Shown: piece by piece, positions 17,126 to 26,032 of the stretch
Position numbering within the stretch: position 1 is the first letter of the stretch
Layout of the letters: every line of letters starts with the position of its first letter
From: Fimbriimonadaceae bacterium
Lineage (GTDB): Bacteria > Armatimonadota > Fimbriimonadia > Fimbriimonadales > Fimbriimonadaceae
Length of the DNA stretch: 64,000 bases
Assembly: GCA_019454145.1 (NCBI GenBank)
Contig: CP075366.1
Span: 2,273,564-2,337,563, forward strand
Direction of reading: 5' to 3'
Notes under the pieces: model-generated
Told to the model about the DNA's origin: nothing
The model's database searches: none
The model's input: only the letters and a program-made list of their open reading frames with translations
Made by a program: the position numbers and the translations under genes

Positions 17126-18214
17126 TCAAAAGCGCAGTGCGTAGCTAAATTGACCGCTTGAGTTTCCACCAAAAGCCATATTGAAGCCGCCAATGCCAAA
17201 CCCGACGGTAAATCCTGATCGAGATTCGTAGCCACCTCTAAAGGCGAAGTTGCCCATCAAGTACTCACTACCGACGCGTAATTCTTTACGGTCACCGCCG
17301 TTCAGGGCGTCAATAAAGTCAGCGGCAAAGACAAATTTGCCCGGTGTGATGTAGCCGAACCCAAAATTGACCATCCGAGCATAAGGACGCACGATTGAAT
17401 TTGCAAGCATGGGTGTTTTGGCGTCAAAAGTTGTAGTGGGAATCAGGAAATTCTCTATGGTTGCTCCCAAGAAGTAACCACGGTCTTTGTTTGCACTTGC
17501 CACCATGCCAAGGTCTAAACCGAGGCCAGATTCATTGAGCACGTTCTTACCTCCCATTTCCGAGCCGAGTGTGCCTTCGGAATTAGATTGGATGGCAGCC
17601 GAATCTACGTACCGATGGGTGTAGTAGCTACGGACAATTTTGGCCCGTGCGCCCAAGGAGATATCCATGATTCCTGGAGTATTGAGCCGGCGGCCGTAAC
17701 CGATACCGAATTCGTAGCCGCCTAGTCCGTAAGCGTCAAGTTGCGCATCCACTGGTACAGCACCTGGGCTCCCAGCCTGCACCCAACTCTGAAGTTCGGC
17801 GTTTGGCAATCCGGCAACGAGCGCGTCGCCGCCAAAATCGATCGCTAAACCTTGGAAAAATATCCCCAGTCCAACCCCACCGCCAAATTGAAAGTTATCA
17901 TCGCCAAATTTTTTGGCTAGCTCCGCCATATCGCCGGAATCTAAACCGCCTTGGTTAATGCTGCTCCTAAAATCCTGCAAATCGCCTAAGCCCACGCCAT
18001 CGAAACGGAATGAAAATCGAGGGACAAGAAATCGAAAATCAGATGGTGCCAATCCATACATAGCAGGATTGGTACGACCGGAATATACAAAATCCCCTGG
18101 TAAGGCGAGGCCCGCTCTTCCCATTCCCGATGATCTGCCCGAGCCGATAACCCAGTCGGCCTGCACTAGAGAAGCTGCGGTGAGTAGAGCCAGAAGAAAG
18201 AGGGAGCGATTCAT
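17126..18214 (-). CDS. Outer-membrane beta-barrel-like protein (TraF/FadL-type)
   Basis: A 362-residue exported protein. A signal peptide ends at VQADW (about residue 20). The mature protein begins with SGRSSGMGRAGLALP and TNPAMYGL, patterns common to FadL- and TraF_2-like outer-membrane proteins, continues with alternating Gly/aromatic strands, and ends in SYALRF, the C-terminal Phe signature of beta-barrel insertion. The substrate is unknown. It is divergent from the FAD oxidoreductase operon. Confidence 0.7.
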   Translation of the reverse strand: MNRSLFLLALLTAASLVQADWVIGSGRSSGMGRAGLALPGDFVYSGRTNPAMYGLAPSDFRFLVPRFSFRFDGVGLGDLQDFRSSINQGGLDSGDMAELAKKFGDDNFQFGGGVGLGIFFQGLAIDFGGDALVAGLPNAELQSWVQAGSPGAVPVDAQLDAYGLGGYEFGIGYGRRLNTPGIMDISLGARAKIVRSYYTHRYVDSAAIQSNSEGTLGSEMGGKNVLNESGLGLDLGMVASANKDRGYFLGATIENFLIPTTTFDAKTPMLANSIVRPYARMVNFGFGYITPGKFVFAADFIDALNGGDRKELRVGSEYLMGNFAFRGGYESRSGFTVGFGIGGFNMAFGGNSSGQFSYALRF

Positions 18215-18320
18215 ATGGTCTATTGACGAATGATAGTGCGAATCTCTACATCAAAAATTCAAATTCTCTTAGTAGGTTGTCTGGGTGAGAATTAGATTCA
18301 ACCTGGTAAAACTGAAAAGC

Positions 18321-19580
18321 ATGCAAAAGCCAGTTGTAATCGTCGGAGCCGGAATGGCTGGGCTCGTCTGTGCTCGTCGGCTCGAACAAGCGGGAGTCAA
18401 TATCTTGCTGCTTGATTCCAGTGATGCTCCGGGCGGACGAATGCGAACTGACGACGTTGACGGATTCCGACTTGATCGGGGTTTTCAAGTGTATTTTGAA
18501 AATTATCCAAACGCCCGATTGGAATTAAACGAGTCAGCATTAGATTTACGTACTTTTGAACCAGGATGCTTAGTTTTTGATGGCAAGCGAATGCGGGAAG
18601 TCCATCGCGAGAACTTAATCCAAACTGTTTTGAGTCGCTGGTTGCCGATTTCGGATTTGATGCGCCTCCACCAAATCGGTGATGAACTGGATCACTTGAC
18701 TCCAGAACAAGTGTGGGAGATGCCTGACCAATCGGTTGAAGAATATCTTGCTTCTCGCAATTTAAGTAAGAATGCGATAAACCGATTTATTCGTCCATTT
18801 TTTGGCGGTGTGTTTTTAGATCGCAGCCTAGATGTGAGCTGCTTGCCTTTCGCTTTTTATTGGCAGATGCTGGATCGTGGCCCAGCAACAATTCCGGCAA
18901 ACGGGATGCAAGCGATTCCAGATCAAATCGCGGCGGGAATCCGACCAGAATCTATGCGATTTGGAGTGAGAGTTGATTCGCTGATCCGTAAAGATGGTCG
19001 CGTCTGCGGTGTAAAGCTTGAATCTGGCGAATCTATTGACTCTGAGTCGGTCATTATTGCCACCGATCAACCTTCCTGTTCACGATTGACCGGAGTCGGC
19101 ACACCTCAAACTGGGAAGTCGTGCACAACCGTGCATTTTGCTGCGAGCGACAAGATTACTGAAGAGGCAATTCTCGTCGTGAACGGAGCTGAAGGAGGGC
19201 GCGTAAACCACGTTGCTTGTATGAGCGCAGTTTCTAAGAACCTTGCTCCCCACGGACAACATCTGGTATCCGCAACAATTTTAGGATGCCCGAACGAAGC
19301 AGATCAACTACTCGCCGATAGCGTTCGATACGAATTACGATTATGGTTCCCCAACCATAAGGTAGAGGCATGGCGACCTCTAAGAGTTGACCGAATTCCT
19401 TTTGCGCAAATGCCGCAACCAGTCGGATTCCGAAGCCATCTCCCTAATACTAATCCTGAGTCTGGCTTGATCTTGGCGGGCGAACATACGACTTATGCTG
19501 GAATTGACGGTGCAGTGCTCAGTGGTCAACAAGCGGCAATTAAAGTGTTAAACGAAAAACAGGAGCTTATTACCGCGTGA
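18321..19580 (+). CDS. FAD-dependent amine oxidase/desaturase-like oxidoreductase
   Basis: A 419-residue flavoprotein. The dinucleotide-binding motif is VVIVGAGMAGLVCARRL at residues 5-21, followed by GGRMRTDDVDGFRLDRG, the pattern of monoamine oxidases and phytoene desaturases; the C-terminal FAD motif LAGEHTTYAGIDGAVLSG is at about residue 385. The open frame starts earlier (18285), but the ATG at 18321 puts the Rossmann motif at the N-terminus as usual. The substrate is not deducible. Its stop overlaps the GTG start of the next flavoprotein. Confidence 0.85.
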   Translation: MQKPVVIVGAGMAGLVCARRLEQAGVNILLLDSSDAPGGRMRTDDVDGFRLDRGFQVYFENYPNARLELNESALDLRTFEPGCLVFDGKRMREVHRENLIQTVLSRWLPISDLMRLHQIGDELDHLTPEQVWEMPDQSVEEYLASRNLSKNAINRFIRPFFGGVFLDRSLDVSCLPFAFYWQMLDRGPATIPANGMQAIPDQIAAGIRPESMRFGVRVDSLIRKDGRVCGVKLESGESIDSESVIIATDQPSCSRLTGVGTPQTGKSCTTVHFAASDKITEEAILVVNGAEGGRVNHVACMSAVSKNLAPHGQHLVSATILGCPNEADQLLADSVRYELRLWFPNHKVEAWRPLRVDRIPFAQMPQPVGFRSHLPNTNPESGLILAGEHTTYAGIDGAVLSGQQAAIKVLNEKQELITA

Positions 19581-20557
19581 GAGTTGCGGTCATCGGTGCC
19601 GGCATGGCCGGACTCGGGGCCGCCAGAACCTTGCAAAAAGCGGGTGTTTCCGTTGTTGTTTTTGAAAAATCCCGCGCATACGGGGGTCGGGTCGCCACCA
19701 GAAGAATTGGCGACTACACGTTTGATCACGGGGCAACAATTATTTCGCCACGGGGTTCCGAATTAGAAAGAGTGATCTTGGAAGAACTTCCACAAGATGA
19801 ACTCGTTCTGATTGAAAAGCCGATTTTCCTTCATGCCGATGGGCGGGTTTCTCCGGTCGATCCAGAAAGCAATACTCTTCACCGCTACGCTTACCAAAAG
19901 GGCGTAAATACTTTGGGCAAGTTATTGGCGGCTGATTTAGACGTAAGGCTTGAAACTCCAGTCGAAAAACTATCTCACGACGGGCCTCACTACGTTGTCA
20001 ACGGCGAAAGTTTTAGCCATGTCGTTGTAACCGCTCCACTTCCTCAGAGCCAAGTCTTAATTGAAACGATTCGGGATCGTCGCCAATTTGCGGGTGCACA
20101 GTATCGCAAATGCTTGAGTGTGATGTTTGGGGTAGAAGCACCATTGGATAAGCCATATCACGCCTTGCTTGATCCCAACCAGTCTCAACCTTTGACTTGG
20201 TTGAGCATAGAAAGTATAAAAGTTCCCGGCCCGGCCCGAGCGCCAGAAGGATGCACGGCAATAGTTGCCCAAATGAGCGCACGCTACAGCCGATACAGTT
20301 TTGAACGATCCGACGAAGACGTGATATCGGAAACTTGGTTTGATGTGAAGCGTTTGCTTGGTATTACATCTGCTCAGCCTGCGATCAAAGAGGTGAAGCG
20401 CTGGAAGTATAGCCACGCGGCAAACACTGTATCATTTGAATCAGTGAACAGGAGCGGGGAACGTCTCCTCATTGCTGGAGATGGAATTGCCGGGGCACGA
20501 ACTCACCAGGCATATTTGAGTGGAGTTCAGGCGGCAGAATTCTTGTTGAGCGAATGA
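19577..20557 (+). CDS. NAD(P)/FAD-dependent oxidoreductase (renalase-like)
   Basis: A 326-residue flavoprotein with the N-terminal motif VAVIGAGMAGLGAARTL, then GGRVATRR and FDHGAT, the signature arrangement of renalase-like amine oxidases. The C-terminal FAD-contact segment is LLIAGDGIAGARTHQAYLSG. It starts with GTG overlapping the stop of the preceding flavoprotein and ends in an ATGA overlap with the next gene. Two different flavin oxidoreductases made side by side suggest sequential steps or a shared substrate class; neither substrate is known. Confidence 0.83.
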   Translation: MRVAVIGAGMAGLGAARTLQKAGVSVVVFEKSRAYGGRVATRRIGDYTFDHGATIISPRGSELERVILEELPQDELVLIEKPIFLHADGRVSPVDPESNTLHRYAYQKGVNTLGKLLAADLDVRLETPVEKLSHDGPHYVVNGESFSHVVVTAPLPQSQVLIETIRDRRQFAGAQYRKCLSVMFGVEAPLDKPYHALLDPNQSQPLTWLSIESIKVPGPARAPEGCTAIVAQMSARYSRYSFERSDEDVISETWFDVKRLLGITSAQPAIKEVKRWKYSHAANTVSFESVNRSGERLLIAGDGIAGARTHQAYLSGVQAAEFLLSE

Positions 20558-21201
20558 CTATGAGATGGATTGCAGTTTTAGGATTGGTTCTAGCGAGCGG
20601 AATAGTCTTTGCCGGCGAAGTGACCCTTGATGTTGTTGCTGGCGGATTGAAAGGCAAGGCTACGTTAGTGAATAAGCTTTTGCCAAACGGTTCTAAATAC
20701 GTTCGATTGGGCATGGTGCTGGAAGACGAAGCGAAGAAATCGGTTTCCGTTCTGCAAGAATCGACCTACGATACGACTGGTTTGCCGATTCGTCACCTGC
20801 AAGTCACAAATCTTCAAGGTGGTTCAGCGAAGCAGTCTGTGGTCGTTACTTTTGATACGGCTGGTGCGAATATCAAAGTCGAGCAAGATGGAAAGGCCGT
20901 TAATGATGTTCTCGCGTTTCCAAGCGGACTTAAAGCTACTGCCACCCCAGAATTCTGGTTTATTCGCGACCAAGTTGCGGCGGGCGGAAAGACCACCTAT
21001 CAACGGTTTGATCTTGGAACTCGAACCTGGCAAGAAACAGTTTGTATTTTCCACGGCAAACGGAATCTAAAATGGGCCGGCAAAACGGTGTCGACGAACT
21101 ACGTGACAATCGGCACAGCTAAAGCTTGGCTCGATGATGTTGGCGATCCATACTTAATCGAAACGCCAGGCGGTTCAATGACGAGAAGAGCGGGGAAATA
21201 A
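20554..21201 (+). CDS. Exported hypothetical protein
   Basis: A 215-residue protein with a signal peptide (cleavage near VFAGE, residue 21). The mature part is beta-rich with no recognised domain: it includes QVTNLQGGSAKQSVVV and a C-terminal AKAWLDDVGDPYLIETPGG. It is coupled to the flavoprotein gene by a 4-base overlap and is followed 4 bases later by dapB. The beta-rich composition could fit a lipid- or lipoprotein-binding fold, but this is not established. Confidence 0.6.
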   Translation: MTMRWIAVLGLVLASGIVFAGEVTLDVVAGGLKGKATLVNKLLPNGSKYVRLGMVLEDEAKKSVSVLQESTYDTTGLPIRHLQVTNLQGGSAKQSVVVTFDTAGANIKVEQDGKAVNDVLAFPSGLKATATPEFWFIRDQVAAGGKTTYQRFDLGTRTWQETVCIFHGKRNLKWAGKTVSTNYVTIGTAKAWLDDVGDPYLIETPGGSMTRRAGK

Positions 21202-21205
21202 CGAA

Positions 21206-22003
21206 ATGTTGAAAGTGGCAGTTGTGGGTGCCTGCGGGCGAATGGGGCAAGAAGTCGTGAGGGCAGTTTCCGGCGCGCAGGATATGGAATTGGTCGGTGC
21301 GTGTGACCGAACAAGTGATGGAGCAACAACTCAATCATTACTGGGCGGAACGGTAACTTCTCTCGACATTGGCAACAAACTTGGCGCAATGCTGGAATCC
21401 AGCACACCCGATGTTCTTGTCGAATTTACTCACCATGCTTCAGCGACGGATCATACGCTCAGCGCACTCAAACGTGGTGTCGCCGTGGTCATCGGCACAA
21501 GCGGAATCAGTAGCGAAGACCAAAGAACAATCAAACTGGCCGCAGATGAATATGGTGCTCCTGTGCTTCTCGTGCCGAATTTTGCTCTAGGGGCGGTGAT
21601 GATGATGCGGTTTGCGGCGACTGCGGCTAAGTATTTCCCCGACGCCGAAGTAATCGAAATGCACCACGAGCAGAAGCTAGATGCTCCTAGTGGAACGGCA
21701 TGGCACACAGCCGAGCAAATTGCCGCCGCCCGGGAACGATCTGGTTACCGAGCGATTGGCGCGGTTGAAAAGGCCAAAGGCGCAAGGGGTGGAGACGTGA
21801 GTGGTGTTCAAGTGCACTCCGTCCGTCTTCCAGGATTCGTTGCCTCGCAGGAAGTTTTATTTGGCGGGCCAGGAGAACGGCTGAGTATTCGCCACGATTC
21901 AATGGATCGAGCCAGCTTTATGGCGGGAGTTTTGCTGGCCGTACGAAAAGTCAAAGAACTCAACGGTTTTCATGTTGGGCTCGACAAACTGATGGATTTT
22001 TGA
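21206..22003 (+). CDS. dapB: 4-hydroxy-tetrahydrodipicolinate reductase DapB
   Basis: A 265-residue enzyme of the diaminopimelate/lysine pathway, reducing 4-hydroxy-tetrahydrodipicolinate with NAD(P)H. The Rossmann motif is VAVVGACGRMGQEV at residues 4-17; the active-site signature EMHHEQKLDAPSGTA is at about residues 151-165, with the catalytic His pair and Lys. Length is normal. It is the last gene of the flavoprotein operon, separated from the preceding stop by 4 bases. Diaminopimelate supply fits a peptidoglycan-containing diderm. Confidence 0.96.
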   Translation: MLKVAVVGACGRMGQEVVRAVSGAQDMELVGACDRTSDGATTQSLLGGTVTSLDIGNKLGAMLESSTPDVLVEFTHHASATDHTLSALKRGVAVVIGTSGISSEDQRTIKLAADEYGAPVLLVPNFALGAVMMMRFAATAAKYFPDAEVIEMHHEQKLDAPSGTAWHTAEQIAAARERSGYRAIGAVEKAKGARGGDVSGVQVHSVRLPGFVASQEVLFGGPGERLSIRHDSMDRASFMAGVLLAVRKVKELNGFHVGLDKLMDF

Positions 22004-22024
22004 AGCGCTTTATAGGCGGTTAGA

Positions 22025-22056
22025 CCGAAAATTCCGCATATCAACCGGAAATTCGG
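22025..22056. promoter_or_regulatory. Hairpin between dapB and the MDR gene
   Basis: CCGAAAATTCCG (22025-22036) pairs with CGGAAATTCGG (22046-22056) through ten base pairs, with one A-A mismatch and one bulged A. The loop is 9 bases. No T-run follows, so an operator or 5'-UTR element ahead of 22070 is more likely than a terminator. Confidence 0.35.
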
Positions 22057-22069
22057 GAAGATTCCGTTT

Positions 22070-23074
22070 ATGTCAGGGCGGAATATGTTGGGGGCTTATG
22101 CGATCGCATATGGGTCGCCAGATGTATTGGAAGTGAGAGAGCTTCCGATTCCAAGTCCATCCGGAAAGGAAGTTTTAATTAAAGTCAATGCGGCGGCAGT
22201 AACCCGTGCTGGCTGCATGATGCGAACAGGGCGTCCTCTTTTTGGCCGATTGATGTTAGGACTTTTCCGTCCCAAACATCCCGTACCTGGTTCAACCTTT
22301 GCTGGCGAAATTGTGGCAGTTGGGTCGCAAGTTTCTGAGTTCAAGGTAGGTGAGCGAGTTGCAGGCAATGCAGCCGAAAAAGGGGGAAGCCATGCTCAGT
22401 ATCTCGTCACTCCAGCCGATGGAGTAATCGTTCCACTTCCCGACCATATTTCTGATCCAGTTGGAGCGGTGATTTGCGATGGAGGCATCACTGGGCTGAA
22501 TTTTATGAAAGTTGTGTCTGGGGTTGAATTCGGACACAGAGTGCTCATCAATGGCGCATCTGGCTCAGTTGGTTCCAGCGCACTACAAGTGGCTAAGTCA
22601 TTGGGGGCACATGTTACGGCGGTTTGCGGTTCAAACAACATCGAGTACGTCAAAAATCTTGGCGCGGATGAGGTGATTGATTACCGGACGCAAAACGTGA
22701 TGAAACATGGCAAGAAATTCGACGTTTTCTTCGATACGGTAGCAAACTACTCGCTAAAGAAGGTGAGGTCAATTTTAACCGAATCTGGCATTTATGTTTC
22801 CCCCGTAATTAGCTGGCCCCTGTTAGGTTCAGTTCTATTTAGCGGAGTTGCAGGTAAACAAAAGGCCAAGTTTGCCGCAACTGGTTTAGCTGAGTCAACC
22901 ATTCAACGTAAGTGGATGAAAGACGTGATCAGCCTGATTGATTCCAAAAAAATTCAATTTGAAGTCAACCACGTCTATTCGCTATCCCAAATCCGGGAGG
23001 CAAATCAATTCATAGATAGCGGGCACAAACGTGGCAACGCCATCATTGATATGACTTTGCCGATTTCTCACTGA
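22070..23074 (+). CDS. Zinc-independent MDR family NAD(P)-dependent oxidoreductase
   Basis: A 334-residue medium-chain dehydrogenase/reductase of the quinone-oxidoreductase branch. The substrate domain contains PVPGSTFAGEIVAVGSQV; the Rossmann motif LINGASGSVGSSALQVAK is at about residue 155. The usual zinc ligands of alcohol dehydrogenases are not apparent, matching quinone oxidoreductase or reticulon-4-interacting-protein types. Met6 is an alternative start. The 3' end overlaps the convergent SRPBCC gene by 7 bases. Confidence 0.85.
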   Translation: MSGRNMLGAYAIAYGSPDVLEVRELPIPSPSGKEVLIKVNAAAVTRAGCMMRTGRPLFGRLMLGLFRPKHPVPGSTFAGEIVAVGSQVSEFKVGERVAGNAAEKGGSHAQYLVTPADGVIVPLPDHISDPVGAVICDGGITGLNFMKVVSGVEFGHRVLINGASGSVGSSALQVAKSLGAHVTAVCGSNNIEYVKNLGADEVIDYRTQNVMKHGKKFDVFFDTVANYSLKKVRSILTESGIYVSPVISWPLLGSVLFSGVAGKQKAKFAATGLAESTIQRKWMKDVISLIDSKKIQFEVNHVYSLSQIREANQFIDSGHKRGNAIIDMTLPISH

Positions 23075-23604
23075 ACCGCTTCAGTTTCTGAATCTAACTC
23101 GAAATCGCTCACATAACCGTGATTCACATCAATCAGGGCACTGTTAAGATGTGCGGTTGTGGTTTCCAGCATTGTGCGAGCCGTGTGATGTCGGTATTTG
23201 AACAGAGCATCAACTCGATCTTCAATCATCATGGCGTTGATCATTTTCTTAATCAGTCCACCAGGTGGTTCATAAGTGATTGTGTCGCGCAGGATACTTT
23301 CGCCTTCGTCATCAATAAACTCATGCTTATGAGTCCACGATTTCATCGGACACTTTAAGGCCGTATCGGTAAAACCATAGGGAGCTTGAACATTCTTGAT
23401 TTGAACCTTCCAAGTGATCCAAAGCCCAAATTGCTTAGCTTTAATTGTGTGAACCGCCCCTTCACGAACTGTGTTATTGGTGCTGATCACCTTGATCTCT
23501 GTGTCGGCGGGCGTCAGAATCTTCAGCGCGTCGGCATTGGAGTGGAAATCCCACAGTTTTTGTACGGGACACTGAATACGGGTTTCGTAAATCTTCGTCA
23601 CCAT
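23068..23604 (-). CDS. SRPBCC (START-like) family protein
   Basis: A 178-residue START/Bet v1-like protein with a hydrophobic ligand-binding cavity. The N-terminus TRIQCPVQKLWDFHSNADALKILTP and the C-terminal FKYRHHTARTMLE helix are typical of polyketide-cyclase/cell-division-inhibitor (SulA-type) annotated members. The frame extends three codons up to a TTG at 23613, but the ATG at 23604 is preferred. The last ~25 residues are an acidic tail. Function is unknown. Confidence 0.75.
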   Translation of the reverse strand: MVTKIYETRIQCPVQKLWDFHSNADALKILTPADTEIKVISTNNTVREGAVHTIKAKQFGLWITWKVQIKNVQAPYGFTDTALKCPMKSWTHKHEFIDDEGESILRDTITYEPPGGLIKKMINAMMIEDRVDALFKYRHHTARTMLETTTAHLNSALIDVNHGYVSDFELDSETEAVQ

Positions 23605-23729
23605 AATTATCAATATAACGATTGAACACGGATTTGTGCCGTAATTTTTGCGAATCCTTAATATTAGGTGGAAAAGATGCCAGGAATTGTGGCGTGGGGC
23701 TATGGAACGCGCTTTGAACTGCCATCGTT

Positions 23730-23735
23730 TATACT
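23730..23735 (+). promoter_or_regulatory. Possible -10 box (TATACT) of the tmRNA gene
   Basis: TATACT lies 13 bases before the first base of mature tmRNA, leaving a short 5' precursor. No convincing -35 hexamer is present at 17 bases. Confidence 0.35.
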
Positions 23736-23748
23736 ATTGAAACAACTT

Positions 23749-24104
23749 GGGGGCGTCAGGCTTCGACAGAGCTGGATCGACTTTTAGTTGCGAGCAGAGG
23801 TGCCGTTGGCCTCTTAAAAAGCGGCAAAAAAATAACTGCAGAAGATAACAACTTCGCATACGCTGCCTAATTTAGCGCAGCTCGTTGGCTAACAGGGTTC
23901 CTTCCTCGTTTAGTTTAACGTCGCAAATGAAGGATGGCTCCCAAGGTTCTGTTCGGACTGTAAGAGCGAGATTAATCGAACTGGGTGTTTAACAGCCTAG
24001 CCTTCGGGATTGTTGAGCACTGAGATTAAAAATGAAGGAGACGCTCGTGGACGCTTTAGGTGCGACAGTTTTGGAACCGGGTTCAATTCCCGGCGCCTCC
24101 ACCA
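23749..24104 (+). ncRNA. ssrA: Transfer-messenger RNA (tmRNA)
   Basis: A one-piece tmRNA of about 356 nt that rescues stalled ribosomes. The 5' end GGGGGCG (23749-23755) pairs with CGCCTCC (24094-24100) to form the tRNA-like acceptor, followed by ACCA with an encoded CCA. The T arm GGGTTCAATTCCC and the 5' sequence AGGCTTCGACAG are hallmarks. The tag reading frame starts at GCA 23838 and ends at TAA 23870, giving the degradation tag AEDNNFAYAA. It is not permuted. Confidence 0.96.
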
Positions 24105-24157
24105 AGAACTGTTTAATTTGTTGCAATTTATCAAGTGGTTGCCGCTAGAATAGGCGC

Positions 24158-24757
24158 GTGGAAACCGCGATCAATCCTAATGCCAACCCGTTTACCGGGG
24201 ATAAATATCTTCTCAAGCGACAGTTGCTCAAGCTTATCGGCTCAACTTTTCATATTTACGATGCGTTTGGGCATCAGGTGCTAAAAGCCAACCAAAAGGG
24301 ATTTAAGCTGAAAGAAGACATCCGCTTGTTAGGCGGCCCGAATTTAGATCAAGAAATGATCGGGATTTTTGCGCGTCAGATTCTTGATTTCTCTGCTGCC
24401 TACGACGTAGTTGACCTCACAAACGGCACTAAGATCGGCGTTTTCCGCCGAAAGGGAATGAAGTCAATTCTGCGCGACGAGTGGGAAGTTTTAAGCGCGA
24501 ATGATGTGGTGATCGGCACAATGCTTGAAGACAGCATGGCGATGGCACTGGTTCGCCGATTTTTGGTGAACCTGATTCCGCAAAACTACGACCTTTTTGT
24601 CGGCGACCAGCGCATGGTGGATCTCAAGCAGAACTTCAATCCATTCAGCTACCATCTGAATATTGATTTCTTTGTTCCTCCGCAAACATTCGACCGGCGC
24701 ATGGGTTTGGCCGGAGCGGTTCTACTGGCGGCGATCGAGGGCCGGCAAAGCGGCTAA
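24158..24757 (+). CDS. LURP-one/Tubby-C-like domain protein
   Basis: A 199-residue protein with a GTG start. It reads as a beta-barrel of the LURP-one-related (Tubby C-terminal/scramblase-like) fold: short strands such as FHIYDAFGHQVLKANQKGFKLKEDIRL (split over residues 30-60), then YDVVDLTNGTKIGVFRRKG and a final hydrophobic helix FDRRMGLAGAVLLAAIEG characteristic of the fold. Such proteins bind membranes or lipids; the exact role is unknown. It follows tmRNA by 53 bases. Confidence 0.65.
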   Translation: METAINPNANPFTGDKYLLKRQLLKLIGSTFHIYDAFGHQVLKANQKGFKLKEDIRLLGGPNLDQEMIGIFARQILDFSAAYDVVDLTNGTKIGVFRRKGMKSILRDEWEVLSANDVVIGTMLEDSMAMALVRRFLVNLIPQNYDLFVGDQRMVDLKQNFNPFSYHLNIDFFVPPQTFDRRMGLAGAVLLAAIEGRQSG

Positions 24758-24764
24758 TTAAGAG

Positions 24765-25811
24765 CTATTCGCCGCAGAGCTTTTTGTACGTCGCAATGAC
24801 CTTGCGGACGTAGTTTTGCGTTTCTTTGTAAGGAGGCACGCCGTTGTATTTTCGGACGGCACCTCCACCCGCGTTGTAGGCGGCAAGAGCAAGAACCAAC
24901 CCCTCAAACGAGTCACCAGTCTTTTCGGTGTACTTATCGAGGTGTCCGCGAAGCAACTTAACTGTGCCATAGAGGTTTTGCTCAGTGTCGTAGCTATTAC
25001 TGACTCCAAGCCCCTTGGCAGTGCCGGGCATGAGTTGTCCCAACCCTTGAGCGCCCACATGACTACGTGCATCCGGATCGAATCCAGATTCGCAGAGTAC
25101 TAGCGCGACGATCAATCGTGGGTCAACTCCGTAGTGCGCGCTGTAAGCAAGAATCGTCTCGGCAATGTGCTGGGCTTGCGGATAGGAAAGCTTTTTGTTT
25201 TGCTTTTGAATGAACTGGGTGTACGGCACAACCATCGCAACATAGTCAGCGGCGAGTTGAGGCGTGTTGTTGAGCGGTGCTTGACTCAGTTTTGGAATAT
25301 TTCCAGGCAATCGGGTAGAGCCAGAACGGCTAGATGGATTTGAATTCTTTTGAGCGGCGGCCGCGGCTTTTTTCGCATCGGCTTCTGCTTTTGCACGAGC
25401 CTTTTTGGTTTCGACTTCTTCATAGGCCGCAATTTGTGTTTCGCTGGTCGCCATGATGAGTTCTGCTTCGACTGGTGCGTATTCAGAAGATCGGTTTGCT
25501 TTGATTAAAAGCCTTGCGGTGGTGTTGCTGGTTTTCAGCCAATCTGGTGCGGATTTAGCGGAGATATAAAGTTCTCGTTTGGTATCCGGGTTATCTAAAA
25601 CTAGCGTTTGCCCGCGAGATGATTCTAGGAATCCACGAATAATGCCTTTGACTTCGATCACTCGTTCGCCGACAAAAGTTTCTAATGCTGCTGGCGAAGT
25701 TGCCTGGGAAACTCCGTACTGCTTGCGAGAAACAAGGTATTCGTTAAATGTTTGGGCGTGAGAAATCGCAAAAGTAGATAAAGCGAGTAAAAGAGTGAGG
25801 GCTCGTTTCAT
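24765..25811 (-). CDS. Lytic transglycosylase (SLT domain)
   Basis: A 348-residue exported murein hydrolase. The signal peptide ends near SHAQT (residue 20). A ~110-residue beta-rich N-terminal region (EVKGIIRGFL, LVLDNPDTKRELYIS, possibly an OB-like fold) and an Ala/Lys-rich linker (about 140-160) precede the lysozyme-like SLT domain (about 215-345): catalytic Glu in LCESGFDP, then GLGQLMPGTA and LAAYNAG. The open frame runs back into the tRNA-Ser gene; the ATG at 25811 starts the signal peptide. It probably shares a transcript with the tRNA, whose 3' end is 28 bases upstream. Confidence 0.92.
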   Translation of the reverse strand: MKRALTLLLALSTFAISHAQTFNEYLVSRKQYGVSQATSPAALETFVGERVIEVKGIIRGFLESSRGQTLVLDNPDTKRELYISAKSAPDWLKTSNTTARLLIKANRSSEYAPVEAELIMATSETQIAAYEEVETKKARAKAEADAKKAAAAAQKNSNPSSRSGSTRLPGNIPKLSQAPLNNTPQLAADYVAMVVPYTQFIQKQNKKLSYPQAQHIAETILAYSAHYGVDPRLIVALVLCESGFDPDARSHVGAQGLGQLMPGTAKGLGVSNSYDTEQNLYGTVKLLRGHLDKYTEKTGDSFEGLVLALAAYNAGGGAVRKYNGVPPYKETQNYVRKVIATYKKLCGE

Positions 25812-25839
25812 TTCTTTTGACCCCAAATGGACAACGTTC

Positions 25840-25928
25840 TGGCGGACAGGCCGGGATTCGAACCCGGGAAGGGCATAACCCTTACCCACTTAGCAGGCGG
25901 GCGCTTTCGTCCACTCAGCCACCTGTCC
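25840..25928 (-). tRNA. tRNA-Ser (anticodon GCT)
   Basis: An 89-nt class II tRNA with an encoded CCA. The acceptor GGACAGG/CCTGTCC, anticodon stem CCCGC/GTGGG with loop CTGCTAA (anticodon GCT), a long variable arm (AAGGGTTATGCCCTT) and T arm CCCGGGTTCGAATCCCGG are all intact. It reads AGC/AGT codons. Confidence 0.96.
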
Positions 25929-26032
25929 GTTATTCCCATATTACCATGTCGGAATTTCTCGTTCGTTCGTTCAGTAGAAATCTAGGGAATTGGGGTTTGG
26001 TCTTGTTCCGATTGGGGTCTAATGGTCGGGCA

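Noticed and set aside
25812-26032. Open frames on both strands passing through tRNA-Ser.
   Set aside because: The lytic transglycosylase and RlmI-like frames are open through the tRNA by chance. Signal-peptide and PUA-domain starts place the true starts at 25811 and 26033.
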